Counted from the stretch's first letter, positions 44,494-53,953 are shown. The stretch is 64,000 nt of DNA from Cryobacterium cheniae (GCF_004403395.1 NZ_SOGN01000049.1:62001-126000), one strand, 5' to 3'. Numbers and translations are program-made. The notes: generated by a model from the letters alone, not told the origin.

Positions 44494-45231
44494 ATGGATG
44501 AAGAGGTTCTGGTGGGAGGGAACTCGAGCACGGTCGTGCGGGTCGGCGACACCGTTCACCGCCCGTCCGGACCCTGGACTCCCGCGGTCCATCAGCTTCT
44601 GACCACACTCCGCGCGGCGGGCGTGACGGAAATCCCTGAGCCATTCGGCCTGGACGAGGAGGGCCGCGAGGTACTCTCCTACCTCCCGGGGATCGTCGGC
44701 AATTACCCGATGCCACCCTGGATGTGGTCGCGGACGATTCTGCTCGAGGCCGGGGCCTTGCTCCGGCGCGTACATGACGCCAGCGTGCCACTCGCGCATC
44801 GAGCCGACATATGGCAGCTGCCTGCGCACGAGCCGATCGAGGTGATGTGCCTCAACGACGTCGCTCCGTACAACATGGTTTTCCAAGACGGGCACATCAC
44901 GGGCCTGATCGATGTCGACATGGCCTCCCCCGGGCCTCGGATCTGGGATCTCGCTTACCTCGCGTATCGGCTGGTCCCGCTCGGCGAGTACACAGACGAG
45001 GACGTGCCGGATTCGGATGCTCGCCCGGGTCGGCTCGCTGCACTCATTCGTGCCTACGGTTATGACTTCGCCCAGGCCGCCATTCTGCGTACAGCAGCAG
45101 ACCGCCTGGCAGATCTTGCCGTTTTCACGGACCGACGTGCCACCGACACCGGTCGCAATGATTTCGTCGACCACGCCGCACTCTACCGACGCGACCGCGA
45201 CCGACTTCTCGACCTGAGCGCACGCGCGTAG
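44494..45231 (+). CDS. Aminoglycoside-phosphotransferase-fold protein
   Basis: The 245-residue protein has the protein-kinase-like APH fold: VLSYLPGIVG, an LLRRVHDAS helix, the catalytic-loop region CLNDVAPYNMVFQDGHITGLIDVDMA, and PGPRIWDLAYLAYRL. The loop Asp122 and Asn127 and metal-binding Asp140 are present, but the usual HGD reads LND. The substrate is unknown; family members phosphorylate antibiotics, sugars or choline-like alcohols. It may be active with altered chemistry, or not a kinase. The start has a leaderless-type promoter. Confidence 0.82.
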   Translation: MDEEVLVGGNSSTVVRVGDTVHRPSGPWTPAVHQLLTTLRAAGVTEIPEPFGLDEEGREVLSYLPGIVGNYPMPPWMWSRTILLEAGALLRRVHDASVPLAHRADIWQLPAHEPIEVMCLNDVAPYNMVFQDGHITGLIDVDMASPGPRIWDLAYLAYRLVPLGEYTDEDVPDSDARPGRLAALIRAYGYDFAQAAILRTAADRLADLAVFTDRRATDTGRNDFVDHAALYRRDRDRLLDLSARA

Positions 45232-45324
45232 CTCCAGGCTTCGCCGGCCCCCTCGAAGTCGGTTGCCGGCTTCGGGTGGGCGATCGAGGGACTGGTCGAA
45301 CTTGACGTCTGTCGCTCCCGCCGA

Positions 45325-46617
45325 TCAGAACGGCGCGGGCTCGGCTTCAACCTGCGACGCCGCGCCCGTGCGCGCCGGTGCACGTGCCGGCACAGGTGAC
45401 GCCGGGCGGATGATCGTGGCCGGCTCGCTCACGAAGGTGCGCCCGGTCGGTGACGTCCACTGCAGCAATCCGTCGCCGAGGTGGCGCACCTGCCATCCGG
45501 TCTCGCTTTTCAATGCATGACACCCTGGGCATAGATGGGCGAGGTTGTCGTGCGCGGTCAGCCCGTCGAACTGCCAATCCAGGGAATGGTCGAGATCACA
45601 GTGCGCCGCCGACCGGTTGCAGCCGGGGAACCGACACGTTTTGTCCCGCACCCGCAGGAACCGTTTCAGATCTTTGGGCACCTGGAACCGGTCGCGGCCG
45701 ACGGAGAGCACCGCCCCGGTCTCCGGGTGCACCAGGATGCGGCTGAAGCTCGGCGCCCCGGCCGCGATCTGCCGAGCCGTGTCCGGGTCGATCGGACCGT
45801 ACCCCTCCAGAAACCCCGGTTCCTCACTTACCCCCATCAGGGTCAACACCGGAACGGTCACGTTCACCGCGCCCCGAATGCCCTCGCCCACTCCGGACGG
45901 GGTGACCCCGTCGAGGATGATGTCCGCGAACACATCCGCCGTCAACTGGGTCCGCGTGCGCTCCTCCTCCGGGCCCTGCAGGCTCACCGCGCCGAGCATC
46001 ACCCGCTCGTGAGCCGCCGCCACCTTCTCCGCTGTGTCATAGAGAGTCAGCGACGCCATACCGTCGGGTTCGGGCTCGAAGAACACCGCCCGGTCCCGGA
46101 TGGACTTCTGGTGCCGGGCCGTGATCGTCCTCGGATGCAGGCGCTCCCGGAGCAGCCGCGCCCGGCACTTGAGCTTCGACGCCGTCAGCGTGCCTGCCGA
46201 CCCCAGCACCTCCGCCTCGAACGCCGGCCGCGCCTCCTCCGGCACCGACCACGCCTGATCGATCACCACCCTCGCCTGCTGGTAACTGATCTCCCCGGTC
46301 GCCAGCGCGGCGCGGGTCGCGGGAAGTTCGTCGGCCAGGGCCCGGCTCTCCGCGATCAGGTTCTCCGCCGTACGCCGCGGAACCCGGAGCGTGCAGGCCA
46401 GCTCGCTCACGAACTCCCGCTCCGCGACCTCGGCGGCACCCCACCGGGACCCCGGCAGCCTCGCCGCCGCGATCGCCCGCGCCTGCCCGAACCGGCGACC
46501 CGCCTCGACCAGGTCCGCCCGCCGGGCGAACGCCTGCGCGATGGCCCGTTCGGCCGCCGCGATCGCCTCGAAATGCGCCGCGAGGGCCTCTTGCTCTTCG
46601 ATGAATGAGGGCTTCAT
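45325..46617 (-). CDS. DUF222 / HNH endonuclease domain protein
   Basis: The 430-residue protein has the DUF222 helical N-domain (AAERAIAQAFARRADLVEAG, VPRRTAENLIAESRALADELP) and a C-terminal HNH zinc nuclease: RDKTCRFPGCNRSAAHCDLDHSLDW, HDNLAHLCPGCHALKSETGW. Such proteins occur in many near-identical copies in actinobacteria and resemble REP13E12-family proteins. A defence or mobility role is proposed but unproven. ATG at 46617 is chosen since a TAACGT -10 box lies 7 nt before it; a longer frame to 46671 is unlikely. Confidence 0.9.
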   Translation of the reverse strand: MKPSFIEEQEALAAHFEAIAAAERAIAQAFARRADLVEAGRRFGQARAIAAARLPGSRWGAAEVAEREFVSELACTLRVPRRTAENLIAESRALADELPATRAALATGEISYQQARVVIDQAWSVPEEARPAFEAEVLGSAGTLTASKLKCRARLLRERLHPRTITARHQKSIRDRAVFFEPEPDGMASLTLYDTAEKVAAAHERVMLGAVSLQGPEEERTRTQLTADVFADIILDGVTPSGVGEGIRGAVNVTVPVLTLMGVSEEPGFLEGYGPIDPDTARQIAAGAPSFSRILVHPETGAVLSVGRDRFQVPKDLKRFLRVRDKTCRFPGCNRSAAHCDLDHSLDWQFDGLTAHDNLAHLCPGCHALKSETGWQVRHLGDGLLQWTSPTGRTFVSEPATIIRPASPVPARAPARTGAASQVEAEPAPF

Positions 46618-46624
46618 GACACAC

Positions 46625-46630
46625 ACGTTA
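46625..46630 (-). promoter_or_regulatory. -10 box for the leaderless DUF222-HNH gene
   Basis: TAACGT, then GTGTGTC (7 nt), then ATG. No ribosome site is visible. Confidence 0.5.
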
Positions 46631-46745
46631 CGGGCACCCACCGACACTGTCCGCAGCATCCACCCACCCACAAACGCACTGTGGATAACCCGATCAAACC
46701 CGGTTTGTGGAGGACGCAGTTCAGCCTCACCAATCCCGGCGAGGC

Positions 46746-47477
46746 TCAGCCGGCGGCACCGAACCAGGTGGTGACACCGGGTGAGTAAAGCACCGAGTCC
46801 GGCGCGCGTCCGGCCAGCCCGGGGAACCCCGCCACGGCGAGCAGGGTGTCATCGAGACTGATCAGCTCGGCCTGGAAGAGCTCCCACGGTTCGTGGTGGT
46901 TCCGCAGGTGCATCGTACGGCCTCGTGTGCGCGTGAACAGCGCCCAGCGCGCCGTCAGGAAGTCCGCGAGCGGGTCGCCGACGACCGGACGGGCGGTCGG
47001 CCGCACCACGATGTCAGTGTGCGCCGCGGCGGCCAGGTGGCGGCGTGAGGTATAGCGGTACTCCCCCGCCGCAACCTCGAGGCGGGTTCGAGACCACATG
47101 TACGGGATCGAGAACAGTGCCCGGGCGGCCAGCACCGCGGCGAGGCGGGAGGCCTCCAGCGACACGAAGACCACGCCGCGGCGCCCGTTCGCGTCCACCG
47201 CGTACAGGCGCACGTTCACCTCGACGAAGGTGCCGAAGTAGGGAATGGGCGGGCTGCCGAAGACGGTGGCCCGGTCGAGCACGAACGGGATCAGCCCGAC
47301 CCAGCTGGTGCCGTCGAACTCGTCGGGCGCCAGGCCCTCCGGCAGCAGCGGCGCAACGAGTGCCGCGTCGACACGCCAGTGCACGAACATCAGGTTCGAC
47401 CAGCGCTGGCTGGAGGATGCCCGGCCGGCGAGGCGGGGCGCGACCGCCGAGATCGGGTCCATCGCGGCATCCGTCAT
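46746..47477 (-). CDS. DUF2071 (YqjF-like) protein
   Basis: The 243-residue protein has QRWSNLMFVHWRVDAALVAPLLPEGL and GTSWVGLIPFVLDRATVFGSPPIPYFGTFVEVNVRLYAV, typical of DUF2071/YqjF, and a late ELISLDDTLLAVAGFPGL. Function is unknown; the fold resembles acetoacetate decarboxylase-like barrels in some members. The ATG has AAGGGGAG upstream. The 277-nt space up to the next gene has nothing I can name. Confidence 0.87.
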   Translation of the reverse strand: MTDAAMDPISAVAPRLAGRASSSQRWSNLMFVHWRVDAALVAPLLPEGLAPDEFDGTSWVGLIPFVLDRATVFGSPPIPYFGTFVEVNVRLYAVDANGRRGVVFVSLEASRLAAVLAARALFSIPYMWSRTRLEVAAGEYRYTSRRHLAAAAHTDIVVRPTARPVVGDPLADFLTARWALFTRTRGRTMHLRNHHEPWELFQAELISLDDTLLAVAGFPGLAGRAPDSVLYSPGVTTWFGAAG

Positions 47478-47754
47478 CTGGAATTCTCCCCTTGCTCGCC
47501 GTGCTGCACGGAGCGGCCGGATGTGCCCCGCAAGCAACCACGTTACCCGTCCGGGAACCGCTTCCACTTCGCCGCCACGGAGTCGTTCACCCGCTGAAAT
47601 ACGGCCGAATCCGGCCTTCCGCCGAGATTAGTCGCGACGCTTTGCTGCCTTACCGCCATCATGGGCGTGTACGGCAATTTTCACCACACTCATTTGAAGG
47701 CGACCCGCACGGCGATCGCCCGCTGATTCTGGGCTGAGGGTCGACACCCCGCTA

Positions 47755-48972
47755 TCAGTTGATCCGTCCGGCAACGTGACCGGCCAGGCCGATCAATTTC
47801 GCCTTGAGTTCGTCGACATTTGATTCGGGACTCGATTCAGCGTTCAGTCTCACCCAATTACCTCCGATGACGGCGTTGAGACTGCACCCGAGGTGGAATC
47901 CGCAGCCGAAGGTGGCACGGTCCACTCCCACGATCGGCTCCTCGACAACCTGAAGGGCGCCTGTGGGAACGAGGAGCTCCGCTGCCCGATCGAACGCCCA
48001 GGCGCCTCCGTGCAGCGCAGCCATGTAGCCGACAAACGTGGTCTCGTCCTCCAGAAACCAGAGACAGCGGTCCACCCCGGCGTCTTCCGTAGCGGCGGCC
48101 AGCAGGCTCCAACCGCCACCGGAGCCTCCGTCGCCACCGATGCTGACGCCCGGAACGGTCAGGGCGTCGGCAACTTCGGCGGCGGTGGCGTACGAGCAAT
48201 CGGCCGGGAGAGTCGCGGTATCGGCCGGCGGCTGCCAAAGCGGCCCCGCAGCAGATGCGCGCGACACCCGGCCGACCACGGCCTCAAGGAGCGGCTGCAC
48301 TCGGGCTGCTACCCCGCGGTCGTCCACGTTGGTGGCAACCTCGATTCCCTGGATTTCCAGATCGATCCAGGCACCGTGAACGAGGATGTTCGCCGTGCAG
48401 CTGGAATCGTTGCCCCGGCCGAAGCATTGGACTCCACCGGCCTCCCCATAGGTCGCCGTCACCGTGCTGAGTGCGGAGGCGTACATGGTCGCGTAGCGTT
48501 CCCACTGGTCGACGGAATCCGGAAGAATGAGCAGCGTCACGCCCCGATAGCCGGGGGCGGTGCCGCCGGGCTCAGGTACGACACCGTTACTGGCAGCGCA
48601 GGCCGTGCCGCCCCGCTGGCCGATGGAGTAGGCGGCCGGTGTCGCGTAACCCGGATTCGCGGTGAACTCGACCGCTGACAGCCCAGGGGCTACGGCCGCG
48701 GCGACGACTGTCTCCGGAAGAAGCTCGCTACAGGTCAAGCCGAGACGAGACGAGGGTGCGGAGGCCGCCGTGGGCGGTGCAGAGGTCCCGCTGGGTGGTG
48801 CTGAGGAGCTGGTGGAATCGGTCGCTGAGGCCGACCCCCCACGGTGCGATTCAGCGCCGCAGCCGGTGAGAACGACGGCGATGACCAAGCCGACTGCAAC
48901 GGCCATGACGCGTCGGACGCTGGACCGTGACGATGCTCGCCGACATCTGCTGGTGTGTGCTGCTTCAAGCAT
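47755..48972 (-). CDS. Putative lipoprotein of unknown function
   Basis: The 405-residue protein has an Arg-rich start, a hydrophobic signal helix and the lipobox LTGC (Cys38), followed by a Ser/Ala/Pro-rich spacer. The mature part contains two similar halves with paired cysteines (LTCSELLPETVV near residue 80; ADCSYATAAEVADAL near 250) and QCFGRG, DRCLWFLED, FGCGFHLGCSLN, suggesting a duplicated disulfide-bonded domain. No family was recognised. It lies 20 nt after the flotillin gene and may share its transcript. Confidence 0.78.
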   Translation of the reverse strand: MLEAAHTSRCRRASSRSSVRRVMAVAVGLVIAVVLTGCGAESHRGGSASATDSTSSSAPPSGTSAPPTAASAPSSRLGLTCSELLPETVVAAAVAPGLSAVEFTANPGYATPAAYSIGQRGGTACAASNGVVPEPGGTAPGYRGVTLLILPDSVDQWERYATMYASALSTVTATYGEAGGVQCFGRGNDSSCTANILVHGAWIDLEIQGIEVATNVDDRGVAARVQPLLEAVVGRVSRASAAGPLWQPPADTATLPADCSYATAAEVADALTVPGVSIGGDGGSGGGWSLLAAATEDAGVDRCLWFLEDETTFVGYMAALHGGAWAFDRAAELLVPTGALQVVEEPIVGVDRATFGCGFHLGCSLNAVIGGNWVRLNAESSPESNVDELKAKLIGLAGHVAGRIN

Positions 48973-48992
48973 GGGATCCCTCGTTTCGGGCG

Positions 48993-50438
48993 CTAGGCCT
49001 CGACGGCCGGTGCGGCCAAAGCGTGGTCGACGTCGGCCTGCTGGGCGGTCGTGAGCGGCGCCTGCGGCTTGGCGGTCTTCACCGCGGAGGCACCGGCAGC
49101 GACTCCGCCGACGAGGTTGCCGAGCAGTTCCCGGATGCCGAGGCCCATGGTGGACTTGAGCACCCCGTCGACCTCGGTGAAGCCGGACGCGACGTTCTTG
49201 GTCAGCTGGCTGGCGCCATCCGTGGAGATGACCGTCAGGCTGTCGATGTTCGCCATCGGGGCGGCCAGCTCGCGGGCGATCTCGGGCAGCATCTCCACCA
49301 TGCGTAGCTGGATCAACGCCTCGCTCTGCTCGGCGACGGCCTCGGCGGACAGCCGCGTGGCGGTCGCTTCCGCGGTACCGCGGGCCAGGATGGCGTCGGC
49401 CTCGGCCTGACCCTCCGCGCGGAGGGCCTCGGCGTTGGCGATACGGCTATCGCGGTCGGCGTTCGCGCCGGCCACGGCGGCCTCGGCCGCCGCGCTGGCG
49501 GTCACCCGGATGCGGTACGCGTCGGCGTCGGCGATCGCGTTGACCTCGGATTCCAGCTCGGCCTTGCGGAGCGACGCGCGCCGCTGAGCGGTGAGCTCCT
49601 GCTCCTGCACGATGGCCTGCTGGGCTTTGGCCTCGGCCAGCGGCTTGGCCGCGGCGGCTTCCGCGGCGGCCTTGTCGGTATCCAGCTGCAACGCGGCCTT
49701 CCGGAGTGCCAGCGTGTTCTGGGCCTCGGCGATGGCCTGCTCGGCCAGGATGGAGGCCTCCTGGGCCTCCCGGTTGGCCTGGTGCTCGGCGACCTCGGCC
49801 TGGCGCCGCACCTTGGCCTGCTCCGCGCGGCCGAGGTCGCGGATGTAGTCGTTCTCGTCGGTGATGCCCTTGATCTCGAATGAGTCGACATCGACTCCCT
49901 GGTTCGCGAGGGACTCCCGCGCGGTCGCCAGCACGGAGGAGCCGAGCTCGTCACGCTTCTGGATGATGGTCATCACGTTGGTTCCGCCGATCGAGGACCG
50001 CAGCGAACCGGACAGCACCTCCTGGGCGAACCCGTCGATGTTCTTGTCCTGGCCGAGGAATCGCTGCGCGGCGGCACGGATGGCGGCCGGGTCGTCGCCG
50101 ACCTTGACGATCGCGACGGCTTCCACGGTCAGGGTGACGCCGTTCTGGTCCTGGGCGAGGGCCGTGATCTCGATCGCCCGGCTCCGGAGGCTGATCTTGA
50201 ACGCCTTCTGGAAGAAGGGGGTGATGAACACACCTTGGCCGTGAACGACGCGCTGCCCGGATTCCTCCAACGTGGCACCGTCGACGATGGTCTTTTTCGA
50301 CTTCTTGCCGGTGATGACCAGGGCCTCGTCCGGCCCCGCGTTCTTGTAGACGGTTTTGGCGTAGATCAGGCCGACCAGGAAGACGACGATGCCCAGAGTG
50401 ATGAGACCGGCGATGGGGCTGAGCAGGAATTCGAACAT
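48993..50438 (-). CDS. Flotillin-like SPFH-domain membrane protein
   Basis: The 481-residue protein has an N-terminal membrane helix (LITLGIVVFLVGLIYAKTV), an SPFH/band-7 domain (ALVITGKKSKKTIVDGATL, GVTLTVEAVAIVKVGDDP, GSLRSSIGGTNVMTII, GVDVDSFEIKGITDENDYIRDLGR) and a long Ala/Glu coiled coil with repeated EAEAI-type motifs. Flotillins organise membrane microdomains. AAGGACCCC precedes the ATG. No NfeD partner is nearby; a lipoprotein gene follows. Confidence 0.93.
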   Translation of the reverse strand: MFEFLLSPIAGLITLGIVVFLVGLIYAKTVYKNAGPDEALVITGKKSKKTIVDGATLEESGQRVVHGQGVFITPFFQKAFKISLRSRAIEITALAQDQNGVTLTVEAVAIVKVGDDPAAIRAAAQRFLGQDKNIDGFAQEVLSGSLRSSIGGTNVMTIIQKRDELGSSVLATARESLANQGVDVDSFEIKGITDENDYIRDLGRAEQAKVRRQAEVAEHQANREAQEASILAEQAIAEAQNTLALRKAALQLDTDKAAAEAAAAKPLAEAKAQQAIVQEQELTAQRRASLRKAELESEVNAIADADAYRIRVTASAAAEAAVAGANADRDSRIANAEALRAEGQAEADAILARGTAEATATRLSAEAVAEQSEALIQLRMVEMLPEIARELAAPMANIDSLTVISTDGASQLTKNVASGFTEVDGVLKSTMGLGIRELLGNLVGGVAAGASAVKTAKPQAPLTTAQQADVDHALAAPAVEA

Positions 50439-50572
50439 GGGGTCCTTCCGTTCCGCCGGCACGAAGATCATGCGCGCGGCCTGGCACACCGCGCGGCGCG
50501 CAGGGGCACAAGACCCTCGAAGCCTAGTGGTCCGAGTCCGGCGGAACCATTCCCATTCGGGGGGGGGCTCGG

Positions 50573-53269
50573 TCAGAGCAGACCGCGCTCGTGCGCGATG
50601 ACCACGGCCTGAGCCCGGTCGGTGGCCGCGAGCTTCTGATAGATGTTGCGCAGATGCGTTTTGACGGTGTTCGGGCTGACGTTGTGCTTGCGGGCGATGT
50701 CCGCCACGGACTGATGGAAGGGCAACTCGCGCAACAGGTTCCGCTCCCGCTCGGTCAGCGGTGCGTCCGTGGCCGGGACCCGGGCCGGGCGGGTCTCCCC
50801 CGGTGCCCGCCCCGCCAGAGCCAGAATCCGGTTGGCGAAACCGTCCAGGGCGGCCAGCCGCCCGATCCTGGCCTCGAGTAGCGACACCCCGAGCCCGCCC
50901 ATGGCCAGGAAGGCCCGCTCGACACGCAGCTGCTCGGCCAGGCGCAGCGCGCGCACCAGACGGGCATCCGCTTCGGCTGGACGTTCACTCTCCTCGGCGA
51001 GGTCGGCGAGAACGATCCAGGCGCTCACGAGCGTGGACCCGCGCCAGCACCGGCCGGCCGGTGTTGCGGCGGCTTCCAGCCGACCGCCGGCTCCGTGGCG
51101 ATCCCGGGGCGGCGGGTCGGCGAGGGATCGGAGCAGCACGGCCTCCAGCGAGTCCGAGCCCAGCACGGCATCCACCAGGCGTGTGACCCGACGGGCCTCG
51201 GTCCTCCCGTCCAGCGCACCGGTCAGATCGAACCAGGGGATGCAGCACAGGCTCAGGACGCGCGGGTGGCCGACCGCGTTCTCCCGCATCACCCTGTTCA
51301 GATTCTCGAGCACGGAGCGCGGCCTCGGGTGCGCCGACACCGCGGACAGGGCGAGCAGGGCCTGCGCGGGCACGATCAGTCCGGAATCGGATACCAGTGG
51401 GTCGGCCGTGACGAGTCGCTCCAGGGTGCTCGAGTCGACCGGCTCGCAGCGTTCGTACCGTCGGATCTGCAGCGAGACCCAGGCTCGGGCTGCGGCGCGG
51501 TCGAACGGCGCCCCCGCCACGGACCCCCTGACACCGGTGATGGGGCCCGCTGCGGGTGCAGTGGCCAGAGCCAGCTGATCGTCGATGAGACCGGCACCGG
51601 CCCAGTCGCCGCGTCGGGAGGCCGCGGTGGCGGCGATATCACCGGCGAGCAGGAACAGCCACGCGTAGCCCGTATTCCGCGCGGTCACGGCCACCGTTCG
51701 CAGTCCCGCTTCCGACCGCTCCGCTTCGCCGAGTCCGGCGTGGCACCAGGCTTCCGCGGTCGCGGCCAGCAGCTCGACGCCGAGGTCAGACCGACGCCCC
51801 GGGCCGTTGCGGGCGGCACTCAGTCCGGCCAGGCGGTCACGGATCTCGTCGGGGGCGGTGGCGAAGAAGGCGGTGAGCGCGTCGGTCACCACGGGCCAGA
51901 TGTCCGCGCCGGTGCCGGTCGGGCGGCCCGCCGCGTCGAGTTCCGCCATCAGGTGGCGGGCCCGCCCACGGTCGGGAAAGTACGGCGCGTCCAGGAGCAG
52001 TCTCAAAGCTGCCACCACGGGTGACCCCGAGAACCCGGCGAGCGCGGCCGGCTCGGCCAAAACCCTGAGCACGAGATCGGGCGTTCCCCTGAGCACAAGG
52101 TCGACACCGAAGGCGGCGAGCATTTCGGCGACGAGGCCCGGCAGCCGGGCGGCAAGTGCCTGCTCGATGGCGTCGTTCCCCTCGGCGCGGCGCGCACACC
52201 ACCGGGCCGCGGTCTCGTGCGCCGCCACGGCCGCGGCAACGTCACGCCGCCGCGCCTCGGCCTGCAGATAGGCCAGAAGGATCGGGTGGATGCGATACCC
52301 ACCGGTGCCCGCGCCGCTCTCCCTGGTGATCAGGGCGCCCGGACCCGCCAGCCGGTCCAGCACCGCCCCGGCATCCACTCGCTTCGTCACCTCGACGGCC
52401 AGATCGATCGAGACGACGGCCCTGACGGCGGCGAGCAGCATCGTGTTCTCGTCACCGTCAGCCCAGCCGGCGATGATCTCCGATCGGAGGAAGCCGGCCA
52501 CCGCGGGATCGTCACCGTCGAAACTGCGCACCAGCCGGGCGGAGTCCGCTCGTCCCCGCAGCGAGGGCACGATCAGCGCCAGCCCGGTCGCCCACCCCGC
52601 TGTGCGCTGTAGCAGGATCGCCGTCTCCTCCTCGGTCAGGAGAAGACGATTACCGGCGGCGAGCGCCAGCAGGTCACTTCGATCGAATGCGAGGTCTGCG
52701 GGCGGCACCTCCACCATCGATCCGGAGGCACGCAGGCGCGCCAACTCCGCGCCCGGCGGCGTGCGCCCCGCGATCACGAGACGGATGCCGGCGGGCGCCG
52801 ACGCGACCAGCTCGCCCAGCATCCCCTGCCGGTCCGCCCCGGCGGGGTCCAGGTCATCGATGAAGACGTACCGGGTCTCCCCGCCGCCCGGCACCTCCGA
52901 GGGAAGATCGGCGCGATCGGAGTGCCCGGCGAGCGTGGCCGTCCGCCAGACATCGTCGGGACGGAACCGACCCGGCTCCGGTGCGCGTATCCACGTGACC
53001 GACTCCCCCGCCCGCTGGAGGCGACGCGCCCAGGCGGCCAGCAGAGTCGTCTTGCCGGAACCGGCGGCAGCCCACAGGCAGACGCATCGCACCTCACCGG
53101 CGCGGAGGCGATGCAATGCGCCGTCGAGCCGGGATCGCTCCACCTCCGTGGCCGACGAAGCCGGGATCTCCGGACCGGCCCCGGGTGGCGGGAGCCCCTG
53201 TGAGAGGACCGGCTGCGGTAGTGCTTCGTCGGGAAGCCCGATCTGAGCCGGTACCCGATGCACGGTCAT
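50573..53269 (-). CDS. MalT-type LuxR-family ATPase transcription regulator
   Basis: The 898-residue protein has Walker A AAAGSGKTTL near residue 67, Walker B RYVFIDDLDPAG, the winged-helix/NB-ARC-like region, a TPR-like helical middle and a C-terminal LuxR HTH (LTERERNLLRELPFHQSVADIARKHNVSPNTVKTHLRNIYQKL). This is the large ATP-binding LAL/MalT architecture that needs a small-molecule or protein signal. The ligand is unknown. GTG at 53320 would add 17 residues. The nearest co-oriented genes are the flotillin and lipoprotein, 134 nt downstream of its stop. Confidence 0.92.
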   Translation of the reverse strand: MTVHRVPAQIGLPDEALPQPVLSQGLPPPGAGPEIPASSATEVERSRLDGALHRLRAGEVRCVCLWAAAGSGKTTLLAAWARRLQRAGESVTWIRAPEPGRFRPDDVWRTATLAGHSDRADLPSEVPGGGETRYVFIDDLDPAGADRQGMLGELVASAPAGIRLVIAGRTPPGAELARLRASGSMVEVPPADLAFDRSDLLALAAGNRLLLTEEETAILLQRTAGWATGLALIVPSLRGRADSARLVRSFDGDDPAVAGFLRSEIIAGWADGDENTMLLAAVRAVVSIDLAVEVTKRVDAGAVLDRLAGPGALITRESGAGTGGYRIHPILLAYLQAEARRRDVAAAVAAHETAARWCARRAEGNDAIEQALAARLPGLVAEMLAAFGVDLVLRGTPDLVLRVLAEPAALAGFSGSPVVAALRLLLDAPYFPDRGRARHLMAELDAAGRPTGTGADIWPVVTDALTAFFATAPDEIRDRLAGLSAARNGPGRRSDLGVELLAATAEAWCHAGLGEAERSEAGLRTVAVTARNTGYAWLFLLAGDIAATAASRRGDWAGAGLIDDQLALATAPAAGPITGVRGSVAGAPFDRAAARAWVSLQIRRYERCEPVDSSTLERLVTADPLVSDSGLIVPAQALLALSAVSAHPRPRSVLENLNRVMRENAVGHPRVLSLCCIPWFDLTGALDGRTEARRVTRLVDAVLGSDSLEAVLLRSLADPPPRDRHGAGGRLEAAATPAGRCWRGSTLVSAWIVLADLAEESERPAEADARLVRALRLAEQLRVERAFLAMGGLGVSLLEARIGRLAALDGFANRILALAGRAPGETRPARVPATDAPLTERERNLLRELPFHQSVADIARKHNVSPNTVKTHLRNIYQKLAATDRAQAVVIAHERGLL

Positions 53270-53398
53270 TGGGAACACGTCCTCCGTTCGCGGCCCCGGG
53301 TGGTCGCTCAGCAGCGACACCTTAGCTCCCGGCCCGACCCTCGGCTAGAGGCCGGGTACACACCGCCGACCCGTGCAGCGGGCGCGGCCGCGGCGAAT

Positions 53399-53415
53399 TC
53401 ACCCGTTTCGGGTGA
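53399..53415. repeat. 7-bp inverted repeat upstream of the frameshifted SHOCT gene
   Basis: TCACCCG-TTT-CGGGTGA lies in the 201-nt space between the divergent LuxR and SHOCT genes and may be an operator. No other function is evident. Confidence 0.35.
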
Positions 53416-53521
53416 GAAGGCGCCGCCCCGTGGACGTGGGACAGTGGCACGCGTAACTCGGTGGCGTGGTCGACGCTCAGCGCTCGAAAGCGGCAGTGCA
53501 CGAAAATGAGGAGCAAGTGCC

Positions 53522-53919
53522 ATGGACTTCTGGGAAAACCTGTGGGGAACGATCTGGTTCTTCTTCTGGACCTTCGCGATCATTTCCTATTTCTTCGCTC
53601 TCTTCGGCGTCATCGTCGACCTCTTCCGCTCCGGCAGCTCAGCGGCTGGGAGAAGGCGGTGTGGTTTGTCGCGCTGTTCTTCATTCCGTTCCTCACCGTG
53701 CTGATCTACGTGATCGCCCGGGGCAAGGGCATGGCGGAGCGCAGTTCCAAGGAGTCTCGGGAGTGCCAGGCGCAGATCGGCCAGTACACCCCCAGCGTCG
53801 CCGGAACCAGTGCCGGTCCTACCGAGGAGATCAGCCGGGCGAAGGCCCTGCTCGCTGCCGGCACGATCACCCCGGCCGAGTTCGACTCCCTGAAGTCGAC
53901 GGCATTGTCCGGCTCGTAG
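53522..53919 (+). pseudogene. Membrane/PLDc_N-SHOCT protein gene broken by one-base frameshift
   Basis: A GAGGAG site precedes MDFWENLWGTIWFFFWTFAIISYFFALFGVIVDLFR. The frame then reads SGSSAAGRR and stops at 53704. The natural continuation, RQLSGWEKAVWFVALFFIPFLTVLIYVIARGKGMAERS and a C-terminal SHOCT domain (SRAKALLAAGTITPAEFDSLKS), lies in the -1 frame from about 53629. A single lost base after CTCTTCCGC would restore a normal protein of about 130 residues. No slippery heptamer was seen, so this is a mutation or a sequencing/assembly error. Confidence 0.85.
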
Positions 53920-53953
53920 TACACCGAGTAGGCCTGACGCGATCCGGCAGGCG

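Noticed and set aside
41784-50438. Genomic island or defence system in the variable region
   Set aside because: There is no integrase, direct repeats at a tRNA end, transposase, restriction or CRISPR genes, and base composition is close to that of the flanks. The duplicated tRNAs end on the other side and carry no att-like repeat into this region.
50559-50567. Run of nine G residues as a phase-variation tract
   Set aside because: It lies outside coding sequence, just after the LuxR gene stop, and is not near enough to a promoter or start to control one; it could also be a length error.
53600-53660. Programmed -1 ribosomal frameshift in the SHOCT gene
   Set aside because: There is no X-XXY-YYZ slippery heptamer or clear downstream pseudoknot at the switch point (CTCTTCCGCTCCGG), so a mutation or sequence error is simpler.
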